A stretch of DNA of 64,000 nucleotides from Pseudoselenomonas ruminantium (GCA_015058655.1 SVBX01000005.1:62001-126000), one strand, 5' to 3'; shown: positions 1 through 7,906, counted from the stretch's first letter. Notes: generated by a model not told the origin, from the sequence alone. Made by a program: numbers and translations.

Positions 1-627
1 CCCCATGTCTGCAAATTCCCGCATTTTGGCAGCCAGTTCCTCCTTCTCGTCCGGCAGCAGGGCGCGGTGGACCTTGGCATAGCCCGCTTCTTTCAGCATG
101 GCCTCTGCCTTGTCCCCGCTCTTGTCCTCCCGTTCCCCCTTGGCGCCCTTGTCGCTGGCGGTGATTACGGCTGCTTCCAGCGGCAGCTTTTCTTCGGTGA
201 TGGTGAGGGTATCTCCTGCCTTCAGCCTGCCCCCGTGGAGCACCCTGCCGAAAACGCCCTTGCGGGGCATGATGCAGTCGCCCACCCGCTTGAAAATCTC
301 GCAATGGCTATGGCATTTCTTGCCGATCTGGGTGATTTCAAAGAAGACCTCGCCGGCCTTCAGTCTGGTGCCTACAGGCAACTGGTCGAAAGCTATGCCC
401 TCAGCCACGATGTTTTCGCCGAAGTCCCCAAACTCCACCTCGCTGCCCCGGCGGCGGAAGTCCTCGATTTCCTCCAGGGCCAGGAAGCTCACCTGCCTGT
501 GCCAGTCCCCGGCGTGGGCATCTCCCTTGAGGCCGTGTTCCGTGATGAAAAGAGCTTCTTCTACAGGGCGCTTGCCGGTGCCCTTCTTTTCGCTCATGCA
601 GATTGCCTTGATTTCTCCTGTGCTCAT
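1..627 (-). CDS. MOSC domain-MogA/MoaB-like fusion protein (3' end outside window)
   Basis: The gene is cut by the left window edge; 209 residues are visible from an ATG at 627. Residues about 1-145 look like a MOSC domain, a beta-rich sulfur-carrier fold linked to Moco; HGLKGDAHAG and the lone Cys in GKKCHSHCEIF fit this family. From about residue 150 the text changes to AAVITASDKGAKGEREDKSG, the opening of the MogA/MoaB fold that adenylylates molybdopterin. Such MOSC-MogA fusions are known in anaerobic Firmicutes. The start is set by AGGAGG upstream, and only two bases separate it from the moaA stop, so it is a late gene of the same operon. The second domain's active site lies beyond the edge. 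Confidence 0.85.
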   Translation of the reverse strand, partial: MSTGEIKAICMSEKKGTGKRPVEEALFITEHGLKGDAHAGDWHRQVSFLALEEIEDFRRRGSEVEFGDFGENIVAEGIAFDQLPVGTRLKAGEVFFEITQIGKKCHSHCEIFKRVGDCIMPRKGVFGRVLHGGRLKAGDTLTITEEKLPLEAAVITASDKGAKGEREDKSGDKAEAMLKEAGYAKVHRALLPDEKEELAAKMREFADMG

Positions 628-629
628 GA

Positions 630-1616
630 TTAGCCTCCTACCTTATACATATAGCGGCTGTCCCGCTCTGCCTGTTCGATAGCTGAGAAAAGATGTTCAG
701 CCGGTTTTTTCCTGACTGCCTTTGCAATGGCTTCAGTCAAATCGTCCTCTGCCATGCCCTGGCGGAGGAGAGTCCGCAAATCCAGTCCTGCGGAACTGTG
801 CAGGCAGAGTTTCAGGAACCCTTCGGCAGTGAGCCGCAAGCGGTTGCAGGAGGAGCAGAATTTATGCTCCATGGCATCTATGAAGCCAATTTTGCCCTTG
901 AAGCCCGCGGGCCTCACATATTCTGCCGGTCCACGGAGACTTTCACGGTTTTCTGCTTCATGGAGTTTGCCGAAGGATTTTTGCAGGAGCTGCCGCACTT
1001 CTGCCATGGGGATTCGTTCTAGTCCTGTTTCATAGGCGCAGCCCACTGGCATCAGTTCTATGAAGCGCACATTGACCTCTTCTTCGCGGGCTAATTCTGC
1101 CAGCTTGGGAATATCTGCTTCGTTGATTCCTCGCAGGGGGACGCAGTTGATTCTTGTATGGCGGAACCCCGCTTCTTTCAGTGCCTGCAATCCCTCCCTG
1201 ACAGCGGGCAGTTCCCGGCGGCGGGTGAGGTGGAAAAAGGCAGCTTCATCAAGTGTGTCCAGGCTGACATTGATATAATCAAGGCCTGCTGCTTTGAGTT
1301 TTCCTGCCATTTGAGGCAGCAGCACCCCATTGGTGGTGAGGACGACGATCTCTATGCCGGGAATGCGCTTGATTGCCTTGATCAGCTCAAGAATGCCTGG
1401 CCGCACCAGTGGTTCGCCACCCGTCAGGCGGATTTTCCTGGCCCCAAGGCGGGCGAAGCAATGCACCAGACGCAGGATTTCTTCGTAGGAGAGTATGTCT
1501 TCATGGTGTAGTTTGGACACGCCTTCCTCCGGCATGCAGTAGCGGCAGCGGAGATTGCAGAGGTCTGTGACGGAAATGCGCACATATTCTATGCGCCTGC
1601 CAAAGTTATCATACAT
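630..1616 (-). CDS. moaA: GTP 3',8-cyclase MoaA
   Basis: Radical SAM enzyme that makes the first intermediate of molybdopterin from GTP. CNLRCRYCMPEEG at about residues 20-32 carries the CxxxCxxC motif for the SAM-binding [4Fe-4S] cluster. The second cluster motif near residues 253-271 (CSSCNRLRLT then LKLC) is present. The chain ends in Gly-Gly, as in functional MoaA proteins. At 328 residues it has the usual family length. GAGG lies eight bases before the ATG, and the moeA stop is only nine bases upstream. It is the sixth gene of the minus-strand molybdenum operon. No MoaC, MoaE or MoaD appears in the window. Confidence 0.96.
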   Translation of the reverse strand: MYDNFGRRIEYVRISVTDLCNLRCRYCMPEEGVSKLHHEDILSYEEILRLVHCFARLGARKIRLTGGEPLVRPGILELIKAIKRIPGIEIVVLTTNGVLLPQMAGKLKAAGLDYINVSLDTLDEAAFFHLTRRRELPAVREGLQALKEAGFRHTRINCVPLRGINEADIPKLAELAREEEVNVRFIELMPVGCAYETGLERIPMAEVRQLLQKSFGKLHEAENRESLRGPAEYVRPAGFKGKIGFIDAMEHKFCSSCNRLRLTAEGFLKLCLHSSAGLDLRTLLRQGMAEDDLTEAIAKAVRKKPAEHLFSAIEQAERDSRYMYKVGG

Positions 1617-1625
1617 AAGGATACC

Positions 1626-2834
1626 TCATAGCAAGAGAACTTCTACCCTGTCTCCCGCTGCTAGTTTACCTGTCCCTGCCGGCAGGTCTATGAGGGCATT
1701 GCAGCCTACGGCGGAGAAGAGGGAGCCAGAGGAGTGCTGGCTGGGAATGGAGACGGTGCCCGTGGCTATATCGCAGCAGGCGCGGATAAAACGCCGGCCG
1801 GGGCTGGCTTTGGGGAAAGGGTCCTTGAGGGTTGCCTTCAGCCTGGGGAAAGGGCGGGGTGTGCGCCCGGAGAGCTTGTCTATCAGGGGACGGGCAAGCA
1901 GCTCGAAGGTGGTGTAGGCGGCAAAGGGATTGCCGGACAGGGCCAGGCCCAAAGTGCTCTCTGCTTCATAGGCCAGCAGGGGATAGCCGGGCTTCATCTG
2001 CACACCCCAGAAAAGCCTTTGGGCGGGGAGAAGCTTGATGACCTCGTGCATGATGTCTTTCTTGCCCACAGAAACCCCGCCGGTGGTGAGGAGCAGGTCA
2101 GCCCAGCCAAGACAGTTGCGCAGTTGCTCTGCCGCTCCTTGGGGGGCATCGGGGATAATGCCCAGGATTTTTGTTTCTGCCCCCAGTTCCTGCAGGCGGG
2201 CGGCCAGCAGATAGAGGTTGCTGTTGTAAATCTTGCCGGGAGCCAGGGGCTCTCCCGGCTGCAAGAGCTCATCTCCTGTGCCGCCCAAGGCCAGGCGGGG
2301 GCGGCGGCAGACTTTCACCTTGGCATGACCCTGGCTGGCCAGCACGCCGATGCGGGGGGCATCAAGCACTTCCCCCTGCCTGATGAGCAGGGTGCCCTGC
2401 TTGATATCTTCGCCTGCCAAGCAGTAGTTTTCGTGGTGCTTGAGGGGGTAGGGAACCTCCAGCATGCCATCTGCAACTGTCACATCTTCCTGCCGTATCA
2501 CCGCATCTGTCCCCTGGGGCATGGCACCGCCGGTCATAATGCACAGGGCTTCACCGGGATTTACGGTGCCGGCAAAGAAATCCCCGGCGCATTCCTCTCC
2601 TACAAGGCGGAGGCGGGCAGGATTTTCCCTGGTGGCATCAATTGTGTCGGCAGCGATGAGAGCGTAGCCGTCCAGGGGTGAGCGGTCAAAGGGGGGATTG
2701 TCAAAATCTGCCCTCACATCCTCAGCCAGGGTGCGGCCCAGGGCTGCCGTGAGGGGCACTTCTTCCGTTTCCCGGGGAACTTTTGCCTTGGTCAGCAGCA
2801 TTTCCACGGCCTGTTCCAGTTCGATTCCTTCCAT
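1626..2834 (-). CDS. moeA: Molybdopterin molybdotransferase MoeA
   Basis: Inserts molybdate into adenylylated molybdopterin. The N-terminal half has FDNPPFDRSPLDGYAL, the substrate-binding signature of MoeA, and GGAMPQGTDAVIRQED. The middle holds the MogA-like nucleotide fold with TTGGVSVGKKD. The C-terminal beta domain ends near residue 400. The open frame reaches back to 2852, but the ATG at 2834 is preferred because GTGAGGAACC lies at proper spacing; this start is seven bases after the stop of the upstream MoeA-like gene. Length (402 residues) is normal. Confidence 0.93.
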   Translation of the reverse strand: MEGIELEQAVEMLLTKAKVPRETEEVPLTAALGRTLAEDVRADFDNPPFDRSPLDGYALIAADTIDATRENPARLRLVGEECAGDFFAGTVNPGEALCIMTGGAMPQGTDAVIRQEDVTVADGMLEVPYPLKHHENYCLAGEDIKQGTLLIRQGEVLDAPRIGVLASQGHAKVKVCRRPRLALGGTGDELLQPGEPLAPGKIYNSNLYLLAARLQELGAETKILGIIPDAPQGAAEQLRNCLGWADLLLTTGGVSVGKKDIMHEVIKLLPAQRLFWGVQMKPGYPLLAYEAESTLGLALSGNPFAAYTTFELLARPLIDKLSGRTPRPFPRLKATLKDPFPKASPGRRFIRACCDIATGTVSIPSQHSSGSLFSAVGCNALIDLPAGTGKLAAGDRVEVLLL

Positions 2835-2841
2835 TGGTTCC

Positions 2842-3876
2842 TCACTTTCCAAAGCCGCAGTTGGGATAGTGGCAGACCTGGCAATTCATGCAAAGTCCCC
2901 CTGCTCCCAGCTGTCGGATATCTTTCCTGGTCACTTCTATTCCTGCTACCAGCCGGGGCAGCACAATATCAAAGATAGTGGTGGCGGCGTACATGACACA
3001 GCCGGGCAGTCCCAGGATGGGGATTTTCTTTCCTTCACGCTCGTAGTAGGAGAGCAGGAACATGGCACCTGGCAGTACGGGGGCGCCATAGGTGATGATC
3101 CTGGCGCCGGTGGCTTTGATGGCGGCAGGTGTCTTGTCGTCCGGGTCAACGCTCATGCCGCCGGTGCAGATGATCATGTCCAGCCTCAAGTCAATGAGTT
3201 CCTTGATTTTCTCAAGGGTGCATGCTATCCCGTCATCGGACAGGCGGTGTTCGTCCATCTGCAGGCCAAATTTTTTCAGCTTGGACTCAAGCACCGGCGT
3301 AAAGGTGTCTTCAATGAGGCCCTTATAGACCTCGCTGCCGGTGGTGACCACACCTGTTTTCATTGACTGGTAGGGGTGAAGCTTCAGCAGGGGGGCGGTG
3401 CCCGCTTTTGACCTTGCCTGATCTATTTTATCCTTGGCAATGACCAGGGGGATTACTCTCATGCCTGCCAGCTTCGTGCCGGCCTTCACGGGCATATATT
3501 GGGGCAGGGTGGCGATGGCGATATCATCAAGGTCATTGAGGCTGTCCAGCCGCGCCATATCTACCTCGAATACGCCGTCATATTCTGCTGTGAGCTCGAT
3601 CTTCCCTTCTTTGGGAGCAGAGGCCCTCATGCCCCGGTTCTGGGTGATGCTTCTGAGGATTTCAGCGGCTTCGTCCTCATGGAGCAAGGTGCCGTCGTTT
3701 TCCCAGACAAAGAGGTGTTCCTTTCCCATGGAAAGCAGCACGGGGATATCCTCCGGGGTGACGATATGCCCCTTGCGGAAGCGGGCGTCCTTGGTGACAC
3801 CTTTGATGATCTGGGTGAGGTCGTGGCAAAGGATATGGCCTACGGCTTCGGTGGTTTTGATTTCTTTCATCAGCAT
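2842..3876 (-). CDS. MoeA-like molybdopterin-binding protein with C-terminal four-Cys motif
   Basis: A second, more distant MoeA/MogA-fold protein of 344 residues (342 if the ATG at 3870, better spaced from TAGGAG, is used). The nucleotide/pterin-binding motif is ICTGGMSVDPDDKTP near residue 240, followed by LGLPGCVMYA. The tail LCMNCQVCHYPNCGFGK has four cysteines that look like a metal or Fe-S site. From memory, this C-terminal signature recurs in MoeA-like proteins of clostridial molybdenum operons, but its role there is unsettled. It lies between modB and moeA, so a role in molybdenum insertion or in a specific molybdoenzyme's maturation is likely; the exact substrate cannot be read from sequence. 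Confidence 0.8.
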   Translation of the reverse strand: MLMKEIKTTEAVGHILCHDLTQIIKGVTKDARFRKGHIVTPEDIPVLLSMGKEHLFVWENDGTLLHEDEAAEILRSITQNRGMRASAPKEGKIELTAEYDGVFEVDMARLDSLNDLDDIAIATLPQYMPVKAGTKLAGMRVIPLVIAKDKIDQARSKAGTAPLLKLHPYQSMKTGVVTTGSEVYKGLIEDTFTPVLESKLKKFGLQMDEHRLSDDGIACTLEKIKELIDLRLDMIICTGGMSVDPDDKTPAAIKATGARIITYGAPVLPGAMFLLSYYEREGKKIPILGLPGCVMYAATTIFDIVLPRLVAGIEVTRKDIRQLGAGGLCMNCQVCHYPNCGFGK

Positions 3877-3906
3877 ATGCTCCTATAGTGAGTGTCATAA
3901 AGAGTG

Positions 3907-4578
3907 TCAACAAGCCTTCCCCATAGGGGAAGGCTTTCTGGTTAGCCACATATTCATGGCTAGCACGAATACCAGAGAAAACGCAACCAGTCCGGCTGCC
4001 CATTTCCCTGCCAAATCGTAGTCACCAGCCTGCACGGCGGCGTAGATGGCAGTGGACATGGTCTGGGTGCGTCCGGGGATATTGCCGGCGAACATGATGG
4101 TGGCGCCGAATTCCCCAAGTGCCCTGGTGAAGGCCAGCACCAGCCCCGCCAGTATGCCGTGGCGGGCATTGGGCAGGAGCAGGTGCCAGAAGATGCGCCA
4201 CTCTGACACCCCCAGGGTGCGGGCGGCGTAGATGATGTTTTCGTCCAGCTGCTCAAAGGCGCCCCGGGCTGTGCGGTACATGAGGGGCAGGGAAACCACT
4301 ACGGCGGCGATGACCGTGGCCTGCCAGCTGAAGACGAGACTGAGGTCGAATTGCAGCAGGAAATGCCCTATGGCGCTGCGCTTGCCAAAGGCCAGCAGCA
4401 AGAAGAAGCCCACAACCGTGGGGGGGAGCACCAGGGGCAGGGTGATAAGCGCATCCATCAGTCCCTGGCCCCGCTTCAGGCGCACTACCCAGCAGGCAAG
4501 GCCGATGCCCAGGAAGAAGGTGATGACAGTAGCGGTGACAGCTGTTTCCAGCGTGATGATCAGAGGGCTCCAGTCCAT
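3907..4578 (-). CDS. modB: Molybdate ABC transporter permease ModB
   Basis: Inner-membrane permease of the molybdate importer, 223 residues, with several hydrophobic segments and the permease loop that contacts ModC (AARTLGVSEWRIFWHLLLP, EAA-type). LGEFGATIMFAGN is a ModB signature. The open frame runs upstream to 4653, but that part is MITE sequence. The ATG at 4578 has a perfect AAGGAGG. Its last codons (TRKPSPMGKAC) are encoded by a 25-bp palindrome at 3912-3936, an oddity that may come from insertion of a short repeat at the gene's 3' end. It follows modC in the operon. Confidence 0.93.
   Translation of the reverse strand: MDWSPLIITLETAVTATVITFFLGIGLACWVVRLKRGQGLMDALITLPLVLPPTVVGFFLLLAFGKRSAIGHFLLQFDLSLVFSWQATVIAAVVVSLPLMYRTARGAFEQLDENIIYAARTLGVSEWRIFWHLLLPNARHGILAGLVLAFTRALGEFGATIMFAGNIPGRTQTMSTAIYAAVQAGDYDLAGKWAAGLVAFSLVFVLAMNMWLTRKPSPMGKAC
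3912..3936. repeat. Palindrome AAGCCTTCCCC-ATA-GGGGAAGGCTT inside the 3' end of modB
   Basis: Eleven-base arms around a three-base loop. The core GCCTTCCCC/GGGGAAGGC is the same as the arms of the larger palindromic element at 54657-54791, so it may be a solo arm of that repeat. It codes for the last residues of ModB and is not followed by a T-run on the minus strand, so it is a weak terminator at best. Confidence 0.6.
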
Positions 4579-4593
4579 GGTGTTCAGCCTCCT

Positions 4594-4759
4594 TAGGGCG
4601 TGTTGATTAAATGAGCTTGGCTCAGATTTGCGGGGATTGGCTGTCCATTGCAAGGCGACAAACCGGAGGCATAGCGGTGCTATGTCGAGGATTTGTCAAC
4701 GCAGCAGGGACAGTCAAGAGCCGTGAAGATGGGCTGAGTGAATTAATCAACACGCCCTA
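4594..4759. mobile_element. MITE copy 1 (166 bp including TA duplication)
   Basis: Non-coding element with perfect 15-bp terminal inverted repeats, GGGCGTGTTGATTAA, flanked on both sides by TA. The interior is an extended imperfect palindrome (GGCTGTCC with GGACAGTC, GACAAA with TTTGTC), so single strands can fold into one long hairpin. Copy 2 at 14692-14857 is the same length and nearly identical. TA duplication and lack of coding suggest mobilisation by a Tc1/mariner- or IS630-type transposase elsewhere in the genome. It separates modC from modB. Confidence 0.9.
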
Positions 4760-5794
4760 ATCTTCCAGCAGCATGATGGCTTCGGGCGGGAAGTAGAGGA
4801 ATAATTCCCTGCCCGAAAGATCATGCCAGGCTTTTTTCTCAAGTTCCCAGCGAATGGGAGCGGCAGCTTTGCCTGGGGGGCGTACCATAACTATGAAAGA
4901 GAAGGTGTCTTCTGTCACCCGCACAACTTCCATGGGGAAGACATTCTCACCTTCTGCCCTGTCCCTGGGCTCCAGGAAGTGGGCCCGTATGCCAGCGTAC
5001 CTGGTGCCCAAGGGCGGTTCCGCTGAGGTTTTCAGGGAAAGTTCCCAGTCTTTCGCATAGATGTGGCTTTGGTCCTCACGCTTTGCCACGGAGATATTCT
5101 TGCAGCCTGTCAGCAGGGTGGCTGAGAGGGTACGGGGATGGCGAAAGAGTTCCTTCTTGTCAGCGGGAGTCTCCATCTGCCCCCGATTGATGACGGCAAT
5201 CTTGTCTGCCAGCCGGTAGACTTCTCCCCGGTCATGGGATACCAGGAGGGCTGTGCCGCCGTAGGCAGGCAGCATATCCATCAGCTCGGTTTCCAGCTGC
5301 CATTTGAGATAGCTGTCCAAAGCCGAGAAAGGCTCGTCCAGCAGCAGGAGCTTGGCTTCCGCTGCCAGTACGCGGGCGAAAGCCACCCTTTGTTGCTGCC
5401 CTCCTGAGAGGGTGCCGGGATAGGCGTCCTCCAGTCCTGTCAGATGGAAGCGCCGCAGGAGTTCCGTTACTTTGTCCATGCTGCCTTCCTTCATGACAAA
5501 GCGCAGGTTTTCCGCTACGGTCATATTGGGAAAAAGGGCGTAGTTCTGAAAAAGATAGCCCAGCTGCCGCCTCTGAGGGGGCAGGTTGATGCTCCTGGCA
5601 CTGTCAAAGAGCACTTCTCCGTCCAGCACAATGCGGCCTTTATCAGGTTTTTCAATGCCCGCGATGCACTTTAAGGTCATGCTCTTGCCACAGCCAGAGG
5701 AACCCAAGAGGGCAAAGACTTCGTCCTTCACGGTGAAATCAACCTGCAAGTTGAAGTCACGCAACTGCTTTTCCAGAGAAACAGAAAGTTCCAT
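4757..5794 (-). CDS. modC: Molybdate ABC transporter ATPase ModC
   Basis: ATP-binding subunit that powers molybdate import. Walker A is LLGSSGCGKSMTL (about residues 29-41), the signature is LSGGQQQRVAFARVLA, Walker B is LLLLDEPFSALD, and the switch His is in LLVSHDRGE. After residue 240 a C-terminal regulatory/MOP-like region follows; the 345-residue length is normal for ModC. It starts 14 bases after the modA stop with a weak GAGTG site. Its stop codon TAG is made from the TA target site and the outermost G of the MITE. Confidence 0.94.
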   Translation of the reverse strand: MELSVSLEKQLRDFNLQVDFTVKDEVFALLGSSGCGKSMTLKCIAGIEKPDKGRIVLDGEVLFDSARSINLPPQRRQLGYLFQNYALFPNMTVAENLRFVMKEGSMDKVTELLRRFHLTGLEDAYPGTLSGGQQQRVAFARVLAAEAKLLLLDEPFSALDSYLKWQLETELMDMLPAYGGTALLVSHDRGEVYRLADKIAVINRGQMETPADKKELFRHPRTLSATLLTGCKNISVAKREDQSHIYAKDWELSLKTSAEPPLGTRYAGIRAHFLEPRDRAEGENVFPMEVVRVTEDTFSFIVMVRPPGKAAAPIRWELEKKAWHDLSGRELFLYFPPEAIMLLED

Positions 5795-5808
5795 AAGATA
5801 TCACTCAA

Positions 5809-6603
5809 TCACTTGCAAATAAAGCCGTACTTCTCAAATACCTTCCTGCCCTGGCCGGAACCGGCAAAGTCTAGGAAGGCTTTTGCTTCTTCCGGGTGTT
5901 TTGTGCCTTTGATGACAGCGGCGGGATAGATGACTGGTTTATGGCTGCCTTCGGGAGCCTTAGAAACAACTTTTACCTTGGCGTCAATAGCTGCATCTGT
6001 AGCGTAGACCACGCCGCAATCAGCTTCTCCTGCAGCCACCCAGGCCAGTACCTGCCGGACATCGGAGCCGTAGACGGCCCTTTCCTTCACCTGCTCAAGG
6101 ATATTCAGCTGGGTGAGGATTTCCTCTGCATACTGTCCCACGGGCACCCCCTTGGGCTCGCCCAGGGCGATGTGCTTCAGTTCCGCTTTGGAGAGGTCTG
6201 CAAAGGATTTCAGGTCAAGACTGCTGTCTACGGGGACAACCAGCACCACGGAATTTTCCAGCAAGTCCCTGCAGGTGCTCTCAGCCAGATTGCCAGACTT
6301 CTCCAAGGCATCCATCTGCTTTTGGGCGGCGGAGAAGAAAAGGTCGGTCTCCCCGCCATTCTCAATGGCCTGCTGCAAGGCACCGCTGCTGCCGAAGTTG
6401 AAGGTGAGGGTAATTTCTGGGTGCTCTGCTTTATAGGCTTCCGCAAGTTCCTTCATGGCATCGGTGAGGCTGGCGGCAGCTGCCACATGGATTTCAATGG
6501 TTTTGCCATCGGATGTGCGTTCAGCTTTTTCAGCCTGTTCGTTGCCGCAGCCCAGGCTGAGCAGGGCAACTGCTGTGAGCAAGGCGGCCAGAAGCTTTTT
6601 CAT
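5809..6603 (-). CDS. modA: Molybdate-binding lipoprotein ModA
   Basis: Substrate-binding component of the importer, 264 residues. The chosen ATG at 6603 follows AAGGAGG. It begins with MKKLLAALLTAVALLSLGCG, a lipoprotein signal with the lipidated Cys about residue 20. The mature part has HVAAAASLTDAMKELA and FNFGSSGALQQ, the oxyanion-binding segments of ModA, and the ending GRKVFEKYGFICK typical of the family. It is the first gene of the molybdenum operon and lies downstream of a promoter and a probable Moco riboswitch, so its expression should fall when cofactor is plentiful. Confidence 0.94.
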   Translation of the reverse strand: MKKLLAALLTAVALLSLGCGNEQAEKAERTSDGKTIEIHVAAAASLTDAMKELAEAYKAEHPEITLTFNFGSSGALQQAIENGGETDLFFSAAQKQMDALEKSGNLAESTCRDLLENSVVLVVPVDSSLDLKSFADLSKAELKHIALGEPKGVPVGQYAEEILTQLNILEQVKERAVYGSDVRQVLAWVAAGEADCGVVYATDAAIDAKVKVVSKAPEGSHKPVIYPAAVIKGTKHPEEAKAFLDFAGSGQGRKVFEKYGFICK

Positions 6604-6630
6604 GAGGCATTCCTCCTTACACAAATAGAA

Positions 6631-6672
6631 AGGGACTATCCCTCCACTGAAGCGCAGAGGGACAGTCCCTAT
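6631..6672 (-). terminator. Leader hairpin of the mod operon (candidate expression platform)
   Basis: On the minus strand AGGGACTGTCCCTC pairs with GAGGGATAGTCCCT over a short loop, followed by a pyrimidine-rich stretch and then the modA ribosome binding site about 20 bases on. Its place between the riboswitch aptamer and modA suggests an attenuator switched by the aptamer. The following T-run is imperfect, so a role in mRNA stability or translation is also possible. Confidence 0.55.
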
Positions 6673-6712
6673 TTTGCCCATAGGAAATAAAGCCCCTTGC
6701 TCCTTTTCAAAT

Positions 6713-6818
6713 ACGGAAGGCAGCCGGGTTTCCCCTGCTACCCTGTGCCTTGCCACAGACTGGCAAGGCAGGCGCAGTGCCATGGCGATTGGCTTTAGGC
6801 ACTTTTGCTCGGAGGGAT
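6713..6818 (-). promoter_or_regulatory. Probable Moco (molybdenum cofactor) riboswitch aptamer
   Basis: Minus-strand leader RNA with CCTCCGAGC near its 5' end, AAGCCAATCGCCA in the middle and GGGGAAACCCGGCTGCC near its 3' end, which resemble the conserved blocks of the Moco RNA family as I remember them. Local helices can be drawn: AGTGCC with GGCACT, GCCTTGCC with GGCAAGGC, and GGTAGC with GCTGCC capped by GGGGAAACCC. It sits just downstream of the operon promoter and upstream of modA, a typical site for this riboswitch. A covariance-model search would decide it. Confidence 0.7.
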
Positions 6819-6831
6819 TTTGTTTTTTATT

Positions 6832-6860
6832 ATTTTAACAGGGATTGGTATTGTTTGCAA
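6832..6860 (-). promoter_or_regulatory. Promoter of the mod-moe-moa operon
   Basis: On the minus strand, TTGCAA (6860-6855) and TAAAAT (6837-6832) are separated by 17 bases. The expected transcription start falls a few bases before the riboswitch. The stretch from here to 7150 has no gene that I can support. Confidence 0.6.
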
Positions 6861-7150
6861 GGCTGTGCAAGTGGGAGTGCTTGGCTATTATGAGAGGTCA
6901 ATCTAATAGATAATGCAATCATTTATGGAAAAATGTCCTTGGACAGCTTTTTTGAATAGGAAGCTTTGTCTATAAACAGAGCTGAAACAACGGCTTGTAA
7001 TTATCGTAAAAATGGGATGAAAAGAAATTACAAATTTTTCATAGCTAATCTGATGAGCTTATCGGCCATATCAACCCTGAACAGAGGAATGTTAAGCACT
7101 TCATCAGCAATTCTCAGGAATGAATGCCGAAGCTATTAGGAGGAGAAGCA

Positions 7151-7365
7151 ATGACTGAGGTCGAAATACTGGCATAAATAATAAGGGATAGCAGAAGAAT
7201 AGTGTTCTTTGGTGGAGCAGGTATGTCTACGGAGTCTGGCATCCCTGATTTCAGAAGTTCTGAAGGTTTATACAGCAAGACGCTTCACAAGCATTTTTCT
7301 CCAGAGGAGATGGTTTCCCATACTTCTGGCTGGCGGAAGAGAATTGAGGATGGGGGACGGATTAA
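7151..7365 (+). pseudogene. Sir2-family NAD-dependent deacetylase, 5' fragment with internal stop
   Basis: An ATG at 7151 with AGGAGG upstream opens a frame that stops after eight codons (TAA at 7175). The same frame then continues with [20 protein letters not shown], the NAD-binding signature of sirtuins, and SPEEMVSHT. Similarity ends near 7360, before the catalytic His and zinc Cys residues, where PycC-like sequence begins. The open frame 7202-7459 is only the run-on of this fragment into the next one. This is a dead remnant, probably of a CobB-type enzyme, joined to its neighbour by a deletion or recombination. Confidence 0.8.
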
Positions 7366-7884
7366 TATACAGATATGGTTGGCTCATCTAAGTTGCTTGA
7401 TGGCCATAATAGACCAACATTGGCTAGACTATATAGGGAGTTTATCTCAAAAACTATAGAGAAAACATATGGGAGCAGTCAATACATAACTATTCAAGGA
7501 GATTGCGTTGGAGCAGTTTTTAATGTGACACAAGAAAAGGATATGAACTTTTTGTTTGACATAGCTTTATCGATAGATTCTATGCAAAGAGAATTAGCAG
7601 ACAAATATAGAAAACAAAGTATAAACTTTGGCGCGGGAATTGGAATGGCTTATGGCAGGGCACTCATGATTAAGGTTGGATTGGAAGGATCCGGGATAAA
7701 TGATATATTGTGGATTGGTGATGTCGTAAATCATGCGTGCCATTTTTGTAACGCTGCTGGAAGAAATGGGTATAGAAGCATAATTATATCAGATAGAGTA
7801 TATAATAAATTGAATTCAAAGAATCAAGAAAACTTCATTTGTATATCTATGGATGGTCTTGTTTGCTATGAGTGGGGACAATAA
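7366..7884 (+). pseudogene. 5'-truncated class III nucleotide cyclase, PycC (Pycsar)-like
   Basis: The reading frame from 7366 gives [10 protein letters not shown], which resembles the first metal-binding Asp motif of class III cyclases, then TIQGDCVGAVF with the second metal Asp, and NDILWIGDVVNHACHF with the catalytic Asn. The usual Arg four residues after that Asn is His. The order and wording resemble PycC, the pyrimidine cyclase of Pycsar anti-phage systems, more than housekeeping adenylate cyclases. A stop at 7363 and the Sir2 fragment remove the N-terminus; the first possible ATG (7375) falls just after the metal Asp, so a product from it would lack that ligand. No TIR or membrane effector gene follows. 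The cyclase homology is strong; the Pycsar assignment is moderate. Confidence 0.7.
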
Positions 7885-7906
7885 ACTTGAATGATTCATA
7901 GGACTT

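Noticed and set aside
4579..4653. N-terminal extension of ModB
   Set aside because: The extra codons lie in the MITE; the ATG at 4578 has a perfect ribosome site and matches family length.
6604..6783. N-terminal extension of ModA
   Set aside because: It would cover the riboswitch and leader hairpin; a lipoprotein signal with AAGGAGG begins at 6603.
7202..7459. 85-residue protein with a sirtuin N-terminus
   Set aside because: It is the run-on of a broken Sir2 fragment into cyclase-derived sequence, lacks catalytic residues and has no ribosome site of its own.
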